Source: Solea solea (lineage: Eukaryota > Chordata > Actinopteri > Pleuronectiformes > Soleidae). Taken from it: a DNA stretch of 64,000 bases. The notes below the pieces were generated by a model. That model was given only the letters and a program-made list of their open reading frames with translations, was not told the DNA's origin and did no database searches. The position numbers and the translations under genes are program-made. The stretch lies in the NCBI RefSeq assembly GCF_958295425.1, contig NC_081153.1, positions 2,328,419 to 2,392,418 on the forward strand, in the 5' to 3' direction. Below are positions 1 to 11,829 of the stretch, piece after piece (position 1 is the first letter of the stretch; the number at the start of each line of letters is the position of its first letter).

Positions 1-409
1 TTCCACAGGTTCAACCCAGACCTCGTCACTCGAGAGCGCTGCGTGATGTAATCAGGGAATAATGAGTGCAGCAGGACTGCTCTGTCTGTTCAGCGCTGAC
101 AGAGTGACTCACGGCTGCCTGCAGAAATACACAAACTCACTTTTCTTCTTCTCTTTCACATCAAGAGGCCGCCTGCCAACACGAGGTGGAGGCTGCTATT
201 GTTCCCTCATTGCACCGCGTTGCGTTTGTGCAGTAACTCTGTCGTGTATGTAAACTGCAGAGCAGGTGTGTGTTCCAGAGCAGAGGTTATGGAGGGTTTT
301 TGTTGGGTTTAGATTCCTGCACTGAAGTGAACTACAACACTGCTGCAGAGACCAAGTACTAAATTAGTATTTGAGAGCGTGCCCATACCTCCTCGCAAAA
401 AGCCTGTGA

Positions 410-965
410 GGACATCTATTCTGGTAATTATCTTTTTTGGAGATTGTTTTTCCCCCTCCAATTTATTTTGAACTGCAAACGAGTTATGCACTTTAATTCT
501 TACAATGATTCACATTCTAAAAGTGAAGAGGAGCGGGCGGATAATCCATCACACATAAATTAACCCAAATAAAGACAACTGGGTACATTTATGCGAGTAC
601 AATGCCTTTTTGTACAGTAACATTAAACCCTTTTAACACCAAAGCCTCCAAATGTATGTCTGGACAAAAGGGCCAGAGAATGATCCTGTGAGTAAGTGCT
701 TTTGACCAGTTTTCCTTAATATCTGGCATTATTGGCAGTTATTTACAGTTTACTGCATGTTAAAGGAGTATATTAACAATATAAAGTCAAAAGTTTTAGT
801 GAGAAAAAAACACAAAAAATGGAAACTATGTACAGGTGTTTTTCCAACTCTGCTCTCTGGTGACAAAGACACTGATTCTTCAGCTTCCTGCAACAGTGTA
901 AGTGACATTACCGTAATAACCCCATTTTGGCCAGTGAAACTGGCAGGGACTTCATTTGTTAAATG
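410..965 (+). repeat. dispersed repeat, family T1, with its upstream block
   Basis: Block A (about 410-618, starting TCTGGTAATTATC) reappears at 6112-6290. Block B (about 619-965) has landmarks AACACC-AAGCCTC, AAGGGCCAGA, GGCAGTTATTTACAG, CTGCATGTTAAA and TTCCTGCAACAGTGTAAGTG. Block B or parts of it reappear at 5613-6110, 6301-6518, 7370-7860, 23004-23560, 25725-25945 and 54225-54410. The multicopy nature and the inverted-repeat version at 6301-6518 point to a non-autonomous DNA transposon. No coding capacity. Confidence 0.65.
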
Positions 966-2751
966 AAAACATCTTTATGTGCCCTGACATATAGATTATT
1001 AACCACTAGACATAAACATGTCAGTGATAATAGTTTCTGTTTGTTATAAAAAGACAGAGTTTAAAGTTCCTCTTTTCTCTCCTCAGACGTTACAGTTCAC
1101 AGACAGTGAAATCATCATCAGTGTGAGAGAGATAAATAAAGACACAGGGAGCAAAGTGCAGTTAAGTGCCTCGTGTGCACTTTTATTTATTTATTTAGTA
1201 TTTATTTTTCCCCACATGGCTGCAATTAGGTGGAATCCATTATCATATATTAGTGGAGAGTGTTTGTGGATGGTGAGAATCAAGATTTTATTCAAACCAG
1301 TTGTGAACGCAGTGAGATGAGGGCGTGGATTGACGTTGTTGTTTGCATTCTCCCTTTTCTTTAGTTCAGTTTGTATTTTCATTGAAAAATAAATAACATA
1401 TTGGAAATAATTCCAGCAGAACTAACACGGCCTGATTTGGTTTGGAGCTGTCAGGCAGCAGAAGGTGTCAACACTGGTCATTTGACACTTTATTATTTGT
1501 TGGCAGTTACATGAGATGAAAGCAGCAGGGTTTCTGTCACAGTTTTCTATACGTGTTAAAAACTGCAGAGCTCTGTATTAGTAAACAGGATATTTGATCC
1601 AGTCTTTTGAACATGTTGGAAGTCCAAGTGTTTTCTGAGTGACTTAATAATATGGCATTTACATTCAGGGCTGTATTCTTGTATGAATGATCGTGCTCTC
1701 TGCTGATAGCACGTCGGGATGATGTCGGGACATCTGAAGCCTCAGCTCACTGACGTCGGCTGACGCTCTGTCAATAGTTCTTAATTCTTTAAGTCAAATG
1801 TAAACAGACCTCGGCTGACTTAATCTTTACTGCACTATTACACCCAAAAAAAGCTTCTTTGGTAACTGACGGCTTTCTGTGACACGATTGTTCATTCATT
1901 CATTCATGCATCCATTCATTCGTACTGTAGAAAATATCGAGTGTTGTGTTTTTTAGGGGCATTTTGTCTTCAATCTTTTAGATTCAGTCAATTTAAGCAG
2001 ATATGTCCTTACTACTGTTTTCATATTTTCTATAAATGTTCTATTGATATTGTTGTTAAACATAATTATGCACAAAAAAATATGTAATTTACCTTCTTTC
2101 TTTTTTTAGAAAGTAGCTCATGATGAGCTTTGTTGCAGAACAAACTCATGTGGGTGCACCATAGCTTCGTCCCCTTTTTGCCTTTTAATTTCATTTCCAT
2201 CAACTTGAACTTTCATGGTAATCTTCTCGATTCACAGACACTTTGACAATGATTGTAACATCAGCTTTACACTCTCCAAATGCTTGCTTTTGCATTCTTG
2301 GGCTGAATAAGTTGGTGAAGCTGTACATATTGTACGTTCCAGTGTTTTTTTTGATGGTATCTGTATCTTTTTATAATCTAGAGCTCTAAACTCAACATCT
2401 TGTGAACCCTGCATTACTTTCAATGGCTTTCATGTGCTGGATTTTAAATAAATAATCATAATAATAATAATAATACAAATACCACTGAAAACTGAAAACC
2501 TCGCAGAGGTGTCCGTCGTGTCCGTCGTGTCGTTAGCCTCCATCATGCTCTAGTTTACAGCGATGTCACACTGGACAAAATGTTCTTTGGCCTTTTGTGG
2601 AATAGAAAGAATAATGGAAATCCCAAGTACTTAGCAGTAACCTGAAACTGCTGCACATGCACGTGTGAAGTGACATCTGTATTATTTGTCCACAGCAAGC
2701 GGCTTTATCATTTATCCCCCAGAGAGGCTGTTTTTTGTGTGTTTAAATATG
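966..2751. other. no feature recognised
   Basis: AT-rich intronic sequence with a short CATT-type run near 1891-1921 and an AATAAT run near 2452-2475. No exon-like open frame, RNA gene or transposon end was recognised. Confidence 0.5.
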
Positions 2752-2752
2752 C

Positions 2753-2940
2753 ATATATATATATATATATATGTATATACATGTTGTGCCATGGCATTTG
2801 GCCGCTGCTCTCTTATTCTTCTTTGCAGCAGCTTCTGCTTTTGTTTTAATGTCATGTTTACCCTGAGAACACCCAGCTTTACTAACATTGGTACAGCTAT
2901 TGACAGCTTTGCCTTTGGCGATCTTAGAAGAGGTTCCTGC

Positions 2941-2971
<31 letters not shown>
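2753..2971. repeat. (TA)n and (GT)n microsatellites
   Basis: An alternating AT run at about 2753-2778 and a pure GT run at 2943-2971. Open frames crossing them translate to Tyr-Ile or Cys-Val repeats and are not genes. Confidence 0.9.
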
Positions 2972-2974
<3 letters not shown>

Positions 2975-2979
2975 AATCA

Positions 2980-3654
2980 TGTATGCAGGAAAACTCCTGC
3001 TCACAGGATACACTGGACACGAGTGTTGGAACTGGAAGTGTGAGGGTTTTCGGGCTGAGAAGTGGAAATGGCCAGTGGCACAGTGTGTGCTGTTTACAGA
3101 AAGTGTCATTCTGACATAAGTAGCATCGCCTGTGGGGACATTGCAGAGCAGTAAACATATTAGTCTTGTAAGACAACTTAAAGGAGCTTTTTTGTAAGAT
3201 ACAGCACCAGCCACTGTGGTGATGAAGTGCGTGGCATTTAAGAGGCTGGGTGAAGGTGGATTATCTCTGAGAACAGGACAAATACATTCCTTGACTCCAT
3301 ATTACACAGAGTACGACGATAATGAAAAGGACACGGAGAGAAAGGCAAGTAACTGTGTTTATTTTTCCTCTCATCCGAACCCTGACCCATTTTAAACGTT
3401 GTACTCTGGCCTTTGCCTGCTGTTAATTGCTGTGAGTAATGTACACATGACGGGCGATGGCGTGCGGTCGGATGAATCACTTCATCACCGTCCATTATCC
3501 TCTCTGTCGACCACACAGACGGACAAAACATCTGGGTCATGTGGAGATACTGTATGTACAGTTTAACATACAGTACACACCAGCTGTCCCACAGTCACTG
3601 CGACCACATTCTAATTAGAATGTTCACCTACTTTCTGTCAGCTCTAAACTATTG
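2980..3654. other. no feature recognised
   Basis: Unique-looking intronic sequence. Small open frames on both strands show no conserved motif and no splice-site context convincing enough to call an exon. Confidence 0.45.
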
Positions 3655-4195
3655 CCGTTTTTCCACTGTATAGTCCCGCCCCGCCTCGCCTTGCCCCGCC
3701 CCGCCCCACCTCGCCTCGCTTCTGCACAGTTTAGTTGGTTTTCCATTACAATATAGTTCCTCGTCATTGTGGGCGGAGTCACAGCAGTTTCATACAGCCG
3801 TGAGTTTGTTTTACACGCGACACACACAAACAGTTGTTTTCAGTGTAACTGAATCATTAGAGTCAGTTGATTAAAAAGGTTTGTTCACAGAATGGTTCAG
3901 TGCTTCCTGCATGACCAGATTTTAGACATTTCCTTTGTTAAATGTTGAAGATTAACAGATATTTTTAAAGTCTTTTTAACAGATCTACAGTTCGCCATTG
4001 TTCGGTTTGATTCTTGTGTCGGACATTGCACTCGTGACTCTTCCAGTGACGACACTCTGTGACCAATCAGTGGCCGGCAGTCTGACCACGTCACATTTTA
4101 GTATCGGCTCAGCTGATGGTGCCGAGTCGAGGCGAATCGTGCAGGTGGATAATATTATATCGCGATCTACTGCACTTCCTCTTCTCAGATGACGT
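3655..4195 (+). mobile_element. DNA-transposon relic with GC-rich pentamer core, copy 1
   Basis: Begins with CCGTTTTTCCACTG, then a run of CCCGCC/CTCGCC pentamer-like units (3674-3720), then GTGGGCGGAGTCACAGCAG. The same landmarks occur in reverse order and on the other strand at 54590-55090, including AATGATTCAGT, CAGCAGTTTCATGCAGCCGTG and a GGCGA run. Two oriented copies in one window indicate a dispersed element, probably non-autonomous. It does not code for protein. Confidence 0.6.
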
Positions 4196-4746
4196 CGGTC
4201 CGATGTTGATTCCCACTTTTATCTTCAGTCCACTCACAGACGTGTTTATTAGCCTCTGCAACTTCAGCTTCCCCATTCACACGACAACATTTTCAGCCAG
4301 ATTTTCCACGTGATGGGCCGTCTGTCGCCAAACTATCCAATCCATCCGTCACAACTCCAGCAAAGTAAAGACCTGCACGAAGTCAACAAGACTGTTTACT
4401 GCAGGGCAATTCTAGGTGTGGCTCTATAATCTGGCATACATGTTTCATTCTGTCATGTGTTTCCTCGCCCTCTAACCACTGCTCGTTCCATTCAAATCAA
4501 AGGAGTATCATATTTTAATCTAGAAAGAAACATACAAACATCCATATAGCAACAGAAAATGTTGCACAATGCTGCCGCCCTTTAACTCTTAGACAGTTTG
4601 GGCTAGTTTGTCTTTATTTACCGCATCAGAAAGTTGTTATATTCACACAGTAATCAGTGTAAATGTGATGAACACAAATGTACATTCATGCATTCATGTG
4701 CATCATAGAAACATGCACGTGTCATGAATGACTGGTGGTCGCTGGT

Positions 4747-4750
<4 letters not shown>

Positions 4751-4804
<54 letters not shown>
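4751..4804. repeat. (CAG)18 triplet repeat
   Basis: Eighteen uninterrupted CAG units in intronic sequence, so not a polyglutamine tract. Other CAG/CTG arrays lie at 10643-10690, 41455-41535 and 43235-43302. Confidence 0.95.
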
Positions 4805-4805
<1 letters not shown>

Positions 4806-5137
4806 TGTTAATTCCACTGCAGGCGCCTCGGAATCCTGTGAACAGGACACGTTAGCAACCTAGCGTCGTCTCCCACAGTCACACTGCGGCTCCTCGTGTT
4901 ATGTCGAGAATCACATTACAAGGGCGCTAATGATGATGGCGATCACAGCCCGTAACCAGAGGCAAGTGCAGCTATTCTTAGACACAGCGCTCTCGATTTA
5001 GAAAAGGAGAGGAGCTTGTCGTCTTTTGGCAGCGCCGAGCCTTCTGTTCTTCTTTCTCACTTCATTAATCGGGTAATTTATTCAGTGGACTACTCCTAAT
5101 ATCATCCCTGTCTCACTCATTCATCACATCGGGCGCC

Positions 5138-5298
5138 TCTCTCTCTCTCTCTCTCTCCCCTCCCTGCGTTTTCTCCCTGTGTCTCCCTCGCCCCGACATC
5201 AGTCACCAAATAAATGATGGGACAGGATAACACAGTCCATCAGTCTGTCAGTTTATCTCCTCTCAGAATGTGTCTTTTTACCACATGAGTCACATGCT

Positions 5299-5333
<35 letters not shown>

Positions 5334-5540
5334 TTTGCCAATGTGCTCCAACCAGCAGCAGAGAATCTGCCGCTTACTTTGCCATGTGTTTATTTTCAGC
5401 TCTCATCTCTGCAGACCCAACCAATCTGAGACAAGAATCTTGGCACAGAAAGTGACTCATGTTGTCATGTTGAAATACCAAAATAGTTTTACACACTAAT
5501 ACACACTGTGTGTGTGTGCGTGTGTGTGTGTGCGTGTGTG
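5138..5540. repeat. simple repeats: (CT)n, (TTTA)n, (GT)n
   Basis: A CT run near 5140-5158, TTTA units at 5301-5336 and a broken GT run near 5508-5540 ending in a G-run. All are low complexity. Confidence 0.9.
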
Positions 5541-5612
5541 GGGGGGGAGGTGATATCTCTTGTCATTTACCAAGTTTAATTAGAATTTTTAAGCAGATTA
5601 CATTATTATGCT

Positions 5613-6518
5613 GTTAACCCTTTCACACCTAACCCTCAAAATGTGCTCATTTTAACCATAAAAGCCACAGAAAAAAAGAATCTGAATCAATGTTATAAAC
5701 AAGGAATTTGACTTGGTTCCACTTTTTCTCTTTGATACAACAAACAATACATACTGTTTATAAACAGAAGTGTGTTTTTTAGAGCAGAAGATATAAATAT
5801 ACAAATATAAATATAAAAAGTACAAGTTATTGTGAAAAACTGCAATGTGCGAGTGAGTGTAGTGCAGACATGACCATTAATTGTTGATTTGAGAGACAGC
5901 CTGGGGGAAGAAACTGTCTCTGTGGGGACTTGTTTTTGCAGAAAAAGGTGTTCATCAGAATAACTTCAGTATCTAGCAGTTATTTACAATTTACATGCAT
6001 GTTAAAATAGTCTATTAACAATTTAAAATGAAGAGAAACAAAAAGTTTTATTTAGAAACTCAAATTTTGAACAGTATAAAACATATTTACAATAAAAAAA
6101 AATACAGTACATTCTGGTAATTATCTTTTCTGGAGATTGTTTTCCCCCCTCCAATTTATTTTGAACAGCAAACAAGTTTAATTAACTTTAATTCTTACAA
6201 TGATACACATCTGAGTGAAGGGGAGCAGGCGGATAATCCATCACAAATAAAGACAACTATGCCTGTTTTGTACATTAACTTGACTGTTTCTGTACAATTA
6301 CACTGTTGCATTTTAGTCGCTTTTAGGCTTAAGCCTCAAAACGTCCGTCTGGACTTTTTTTTGTTGCTTATTTTAACTATAAAAGGGCCAGAAAATGTAA
6401 AATTTTAATTGTAAAATGCAGTAAGTTGTAAATAATTGCCAGATATTCAAAGTTACCATGCTTCTGGCACTTTTATGGTTAAGTTAAGCAGGATATTTTG
6501 AGGGCTTAGATGTTAAAA
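5613..6518 (+). mobile_element. composite of family T1 repeats including an inverted-repeat copy
   Basis: Starts at TTAA-CCCTTTCACACC (5613). Its body landmarks (TTATTTACAATTTAC, TTTTGAACAGTATAAAAC) run to 6110, interrupted at about 5690-5945 by a segment with AGCCTGGGGGAAGAAACTG, which resembles a dispersed fish repeat. Block A follows (6112-6290), then 6301-6518, where the arms AAGCCTCAAAACGTCC...TATAAAAGGGCCAGAA and CTTCTGGCACTTTTAT...TTTTGAGGGCTTAGATG face each other over roughly 58 bp. This inverted structure is what a MITE with long terminal repeats would leave. Confidence 0.6.
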
Positions 6519-7369
6519 CATGACATAGGCAACTTTTTTTTGACGCGTTACAGTTGGACATGAACTGACATGAACTGAACACAACTGTTGTTCATGTGAA
6601 GGTGCAGAAATACAACAGCGTCCGTTTTAGAACCTTTCTTTCATGATGTTATTTGTCTTGTCCACTGGGACCAGGTTTTCATTTGATTAACGGCTCAGAG
6701 GAACTGTGGTGTTCACAGAACGCCGTTTACTTGTGTTTCACACACAGGTTCTAATTATGACTCCACACGACACCTGCTCGAAAGAAAAGCTTCCTTTTTT
6801 ATGACATGGACAAAAGAGAGACTGCTCGACACACCAAACTCGTCTTGACGAAGACATTTTTGACACTGATGCTCTTTGTAAGTCCGACTCCTCGGCACAG
6901 AAGCTGATGAGCTGCTCATGAGTGCTGCTATTATGAGTCGTACAAGTGTCAGTCATCTCAGTCCTGACATCGACTGAACTCAAACTTTCAAATCATTTCC
7001 TGAGCCAAACCGGGGAGAGAAAGAGAGAAAGAGAGAAAGAGAGACACCAAACATCTTAAGAAATCCTTAAGGCCACGTTGACAGATGAGATGAGGCCTTT
7101 GCTGTCAGCCCTCTGAAGACTTGGCTGACACGATGTCAGGGACAATTGTGTCTGACCGTCTGCAGCCACGTCTCTCTGTGTGATGCTGTGTTCATGCAGA
7201 TGCCGTCCACTCATCACTGAAGTCAGCGGAGTGAACGGCACGATAGCAAGTTATATGAAGGAAGCAGCAACCATGTTTACTCCCACTCCCACTCACATGT
7301 GACATGAGAGACCAGCTGATCTGAAGTGACTGCTGATGATTAAATCAGACGATTCTGCTTCTCCTTTAA
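6519..7369. other. no feature recognised apart from a short GA run
   Basis: A short (GAGA/AAAG)n run lies at about 7016-7043. The minus-strand open frames here show no conserved motif. No gene or transposon end was recognised. Confidence 0.45.
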
Positions 7370-7860
7370 CACCTAAGCCTCAAAATGTTACTTATTGTAA
7401 GTCGCTTTGGATAAAAGCGTCTGCTAAATGACATGTAATGTAATGTAAAATGTCCTTCTGGGAACCAGAAAATGTCCTGTGAGTAACTGCTTTTTGCCCC
7501 ATTTTTCCAGAATAACTTTAAATATCTGGCAGTTATTTACAATTTACCGCATGTTAAGAGATTTTGCGTGTTCAATTTGAAATTTGAACAGCACAAAACA
7601 TTTAAAAGACAATAAACACAGACGCTTATTCGCCGGCTTCCTGCAACAGCGTGAGGGAAATTACTGTAATTAATGTGCAACTTCTCAGCTTTCAAAAACC
7701 GTTGGAATTTTTCCAATAACACAAACGTCGTAAAATTGCGGTAATGCAAAGTGCATTCCACTTGAATCCACAGACTCCGACTCAGTTGTGGAGTTTTGTC
7801 TGTGGAAGCCCACTCAGCTTTACACGACACATTCTACTTTAACAACAGGGCGTGACACAT
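7370..7860 (+). mobile_element. family T1 repeat, copy interrupted by a solo retroposon tail
   Basis: Begins TTTAACACCTAAGCCTC and keeps the family landmarks CCAGAAAATGTCCTGTGAG, CAGTTATTTACAATTTAC, CTTCCTGCAACAGCGTGAG and CAACTTCTCAGCTTTC. A 58-bp foreign segment is inserted at 7389-7446. The minus-strand open frame across this copy is not a gene. Confidence 0.65.
7389..7446 (+). mobile_element. solo 3' tail of a fish LINE/SINE with target duplication
   Basis: The segment contains GTCGCTTTGGATAAAAGCG followed by TCTGCTAAATGACATG and TAATG repeats. This tail is shared by many fish SINEs and L2/CR1-like LINEs. It is flanked by AAAATGT on both sides (7382-7388 and 7447-7453), and removing it restores the family T1 sequence. 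That suggests a very short retrotransposed copy. The family assignment is from memory. Confidence 0.6.
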
Positions 7861-7916
7861 GGAGATAGTTATTGGAAGTTTATGAAAGGTTTTCTTACTA
7901 TTTTAGTTTTAGTTAA

Positions 7917-8370
7917 CTCTTGGGCTGCTGTTTAAACGTACAGTACATACAGAGGGTATAAGAATAACATAAACCACAATACATAACAACATAAAGGGTC
8001 TTGTGTTGTTTTTTTTCAGCACAACCTTGACTTACCTTGACAATCTGACTAAAAATATTGAATTTTCACCAACTATATAAACACACCTGAGCAAAAAGTA
8101 CTCAAAATATTTATTATTTGGAAATACAGTCACAGTTCAAAGTTCACTTGGCTCGTTTTTATGAACAAAAAGAAAAAAACGCTCTATTTTGTAACTTCTG
8201 CACATTTATTGCTACTTTATATCACTACTAAAAATTTGATATAAAATGAATCATAACTTTGACTCAACAACACATAAGATGTAAAAAAACACACACCCCA
8301 GGATGTCTATATGAGGAGTTGTGTATTATTCCCACAGCAAATGACCATGGATGCACCTGAGCACTAAGGG
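7917..8370 (+). mobile_element. TTAA-flanked MITE (piggyBac-like), copy 1
   Basis: Flanked by TTAA at 7913-7916 and 8371-8374, and ends in GCACTAAGGG. The interior shares ACAGTACATACA, CTGAGCAAAAAGTACT, TTTTTATGAACAAAAA and GGAGTTGTGTATTATTCCCAC with the copy at 23036-23392 and, in reverse, with 62848-63632. TTAA target sites with CCCTT-type ends are typical of the piggyBac superfamily. It has no transposase. Confidence 0.65.
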
Positions 8371-8374
8371 TTAA

Positions 8375-10641
8375 CTTACATAAAAAAGGATAATTACCAT
8401 AATCTTTCCAAAAAATTCCAAAAATTCCAAAAACCCCTTTATCACACACAAGCAGAGCATAAATATCTGCTTAAAACGTAGTTCGATCATCAACGCTGTG
8501 TCCTAGAAACAAGAGATCCACACAAATGAGTTACTTCTCCCGATTGTTTTTCACTAATCCCTCCTTCCCCTTTGAATGATTTAATCTAAACACAAGCTGT
8601 GTTAAGTGCTGGCTCTGAAATAGCTCCGACTTCTAAAAACAGTCAGTTGGGGTCGCCAAGTTACCAAAACCCCGTTGAATCATTCATGGACGTCTGTATT
8701 AATAAACAGGGCTGATTTATTTCTGAGGGTCCAGAAGGAGAGACAGGAAAAACAGTTCTTAAAGTGGTCCAGACGGAGGCTTTCCCGCCAACACTCAAAA
8801 TAATACAAAACATCACTGCACATCTAAACTGTAATATGTGAATATAACATGAGCTGCTTTTCATCGTCCACAAACACAGATGAAGTGAGAGTGGGCTTCT
8901 CCTTCAGCGCTGGTGTTGAGGCTGTGCAAACAAATACTCATGGATATATACAGTCAATATCTTGGTGTCGTGTAGAGGCTGATCACTGCAAACCAGTTCA
9001 ACGTGTGCTGTTAATAAAAGTGAAATGTCTTCTTATGTCAACACAGAGTGTGTTTTGTCTGGAGTCAGGCTCAGTGACATGGTTATTATACATGGTTATA
9101 ATGTGGTGTCGAGGGAGACGTTAAATAAATAGAGAAAAACATCTTAATCTCGCTTACAAACTTCATTTTTGAGACCACGAGTTCATCGTTTATTATCTAT
9201 TATCTATGTGCCTTCTTTACTGTCTTTTGACCGACTCACCGAACCCACTGTATTTTAAGTCCACCCTAACCCCGCCCCTCACATCACTAACGCTCATCTT
9301 CCATAGATGGATCTCTTGGCACACTGCTCCCTCCATCTTTACTCGCTGGGCTTCACTTTTCAAAGCAGAATGTTGTGTCCAAATAGAAATACATTCACAG
9401 TCTGCTGGCACCGGTTTAAAAGAGCAGAATCTTAAATGCAGCCTGGTGCTCATGACACAAGCCTGCACCTACATACACACTAAATATTTAGAGGTAAACA
9501 TCATCCTCTGCGTCAGATTACATCAAATAAAGCACTCAAGTGCTTGTGATGATGGATACTTCATCAACAGGTTGATTCTGTGCTCCTGATCCTCATCAGC
9601 GCCTCATAATTATATCAAACAGCAAACCTCCTCTGTGTAATTAGGCCCACAGGTCCTTCTCATGCTTCCTATACAAGCACACGTGATATTCACTCCCTAA
9701 CAAGATCTCGCTAACCTTCTATTGTCCTTTGGAAAATAAGATTCTGATGCCGGTGAGTTGAAACCTGCTCCAGCTGGAGCAGCTGCAGGTATTGTCCTGT
9801 CCTCACCGAAGTATCAATGACTCTTTTGTGTTTATTCAACAGTCGTGTTATCGATGCCAGGAATCGTCAGGGACTGGGAGTGGGCTTCTTTGATAAGTGC
9901 AGCGGCTACATGTCTTACATACATAGAGAGAGAGAGATTAATATCTGTCTGGCTCTTCTTTTGATCAGGAACGTGAACGTGTGAAGGTTTTGCTTTTATT
10001 CAGACTGCATGTCTGCAGATGGAGCAGATGGTCACAGCCTGTCCCTCAGAAACTCACTGTCGCCTGGAGCCGTTTGCGACTAATGTATAATTAGAAAGAG
10101 TCATGATCTATAAGGAGAACTTTCATTTCATATTGTGCGCCATATGTCCGCGTGTTGAGAGCTTTAGGTTCCCTGATACATGACGTCTCCCTCCCTTATC
10201 CCGCAGCATGTTTTGTAGACGAATGAATGAAAACAATGAAAATCTCAGTAGATAAAGAAGACATCGAGTTTTCTTGTTCATTATTATTATGAAAATAATT
10301 GTTCGTTGCCGCTCTATTCTAGTTACTTTTAGTTTTGGGTAATTTGACAACATCTGTGAAACATGTGTTAGTGAGTGTTCTTTAGTCGTTGGAAATGCTT
10401 GAGTTGTTTGTTGGTGCAGGTCTGTGTGGTACACAGTCATGTTAGACTGTGGTCAAATGTGAGGATAAGATGATTTATTTTTACAAAAAACTTTAAACTT
10501 CAATCAAAAACCTTTGAAAGGTTGACCTATATTTTCCAACTTGCTTTCAAAACCAAACTAGAACTTTTTTAACTGAAGAAATCAGTTGTATCTGTGATCT
10601 GATGTGTCAAGAAAAGAAGAAGCTAGTGTGAGACTGCTGCC

Positions 10642-10642
<1 letters not shown>
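8375..10642. other. no feature recognised
   Basis: About 2.3 kb of intronic sequence with several open frames of 60-130 codons on both strands. None has a recognisable domain or paired splice sites, so they were not called. A short GA run lies near 9926-9938. Confidence 0.45.

Positions 10643-10690
<48 letters not shown>
10643..10690. repeat. (CTG)16 triplet repeat
   Basis: Sixteen CTG units in non-coding sequence. Confidence 0.95.
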
Positions 10691-10692
<2 letters not shown>

Positions 10693-11705
10693 TGATTTTT
10701 ACACTGAAAATGTCATTATCCCATGCAAGTATAAGATAATTTTGACTTGACTCATCTGCCACGGGGATGATGATTGATGTCACGCAGCATTCTTTATTTC
10801 ATATTATTTCATGTATATAATTGACTTTTATTTCATGTCTTCAAAGATACTAATGTTTGCAAATTGTTTCTGCTCTTTATTATTATTATTATTTATTAAA
10901 GTCTCAGTTCAAAGAAATAAAGCTTGCAGTTTGGGACAGATTTAACTGAAGGAATAAGTTAGTTTAGAAATGCAGAGACAAACGCACGCCGGACCAGGGA
11001 TAAATATGGGCGGGGACTCGTGAGCAGGTACCACGGTGCTTAATGAGTTCAGAGGTGACAGGGTGAGGAATAGAGATGGAGTGTGCAGACAGTGGACAGG
11101 TATGGGGATCCACGAGAGGAGTGATGGCGTTTGGGTTCAGGCATTAGCTGCGTGATTGATGGAGGGCCATGTTGGGCGTGTAATGGAGTTCAGGGTGCTT
11201 TGAATGTAGAGGCGCTGGACTCGCTGGGTTTAGTCTAACTGTGTTCAACTCTCTCTCCAGGCTGTCGCACAGATTTATATCAGAATGCTGAGTAAACTAA
11301 AAAATCTACTTATGGTGAGCAGTCACTTCATGCTGTGGTTACTAAGACGTTCAGAGTGACCACACCTATAATAACCAGACAGTGAAGTGATACACGGTGA
11401 TGGAACATGTTTGCAGTTTAAAAGAACTACAGGTTAAAGAGTCAAGTATTTAGTGTGAGCTACTCTGACACTTGACCCTGGCTCTCCTAAAACTGGAGTG
11501 GAACACAATTTAATGTTATTGGTTTGTCGACTATTTCATGTCAAAAAAAACACGCTGTGGAAAAAGGTCTATGAGACGAGGTTTATTCAAGATATGCTCG
11601 AGCATCACAGACACAAGCTGTAAAAGTCACATCAGTCCAATCCATTACTGCAGCTAAGAGTAGTTCAGCAGCTACAATACTGTAGACCAGTTTTCACACA
11701 ACAGT

Positions 11706-11829
11706 CATCCGTCCATCCGTCCATCCATCCGTCCATCCATCCATTTTCTACCGCTTTTATCCTCGATGAGGGTCGGGAGGGGCGCTGTGCCAATCTCAGC
11801 TGATAGAGCGGGTACACCCAGGACAGTTT
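11706..11829 (-). mobile_element. SINE-A 3' fragment with (ATCC)n tail
   Basis: Read on the minus strand, this is the tail half of the tRNA-derived SINE seen complete at 52790-53166: landmarks TACCGCTTTTATCCTC, GGCGCTGTGCCAATCTCAGC and GGTACACCCAGGACAG. It ends in ATCC/CCGT units at 11706-11742. The tRNA-like head is missing. Confidence 0.75.

Noticed and set aside
4751..4804. Polyglutamine-coding repeat
   Set aside because: No open frame extends from it and it lies in intronic sequence.
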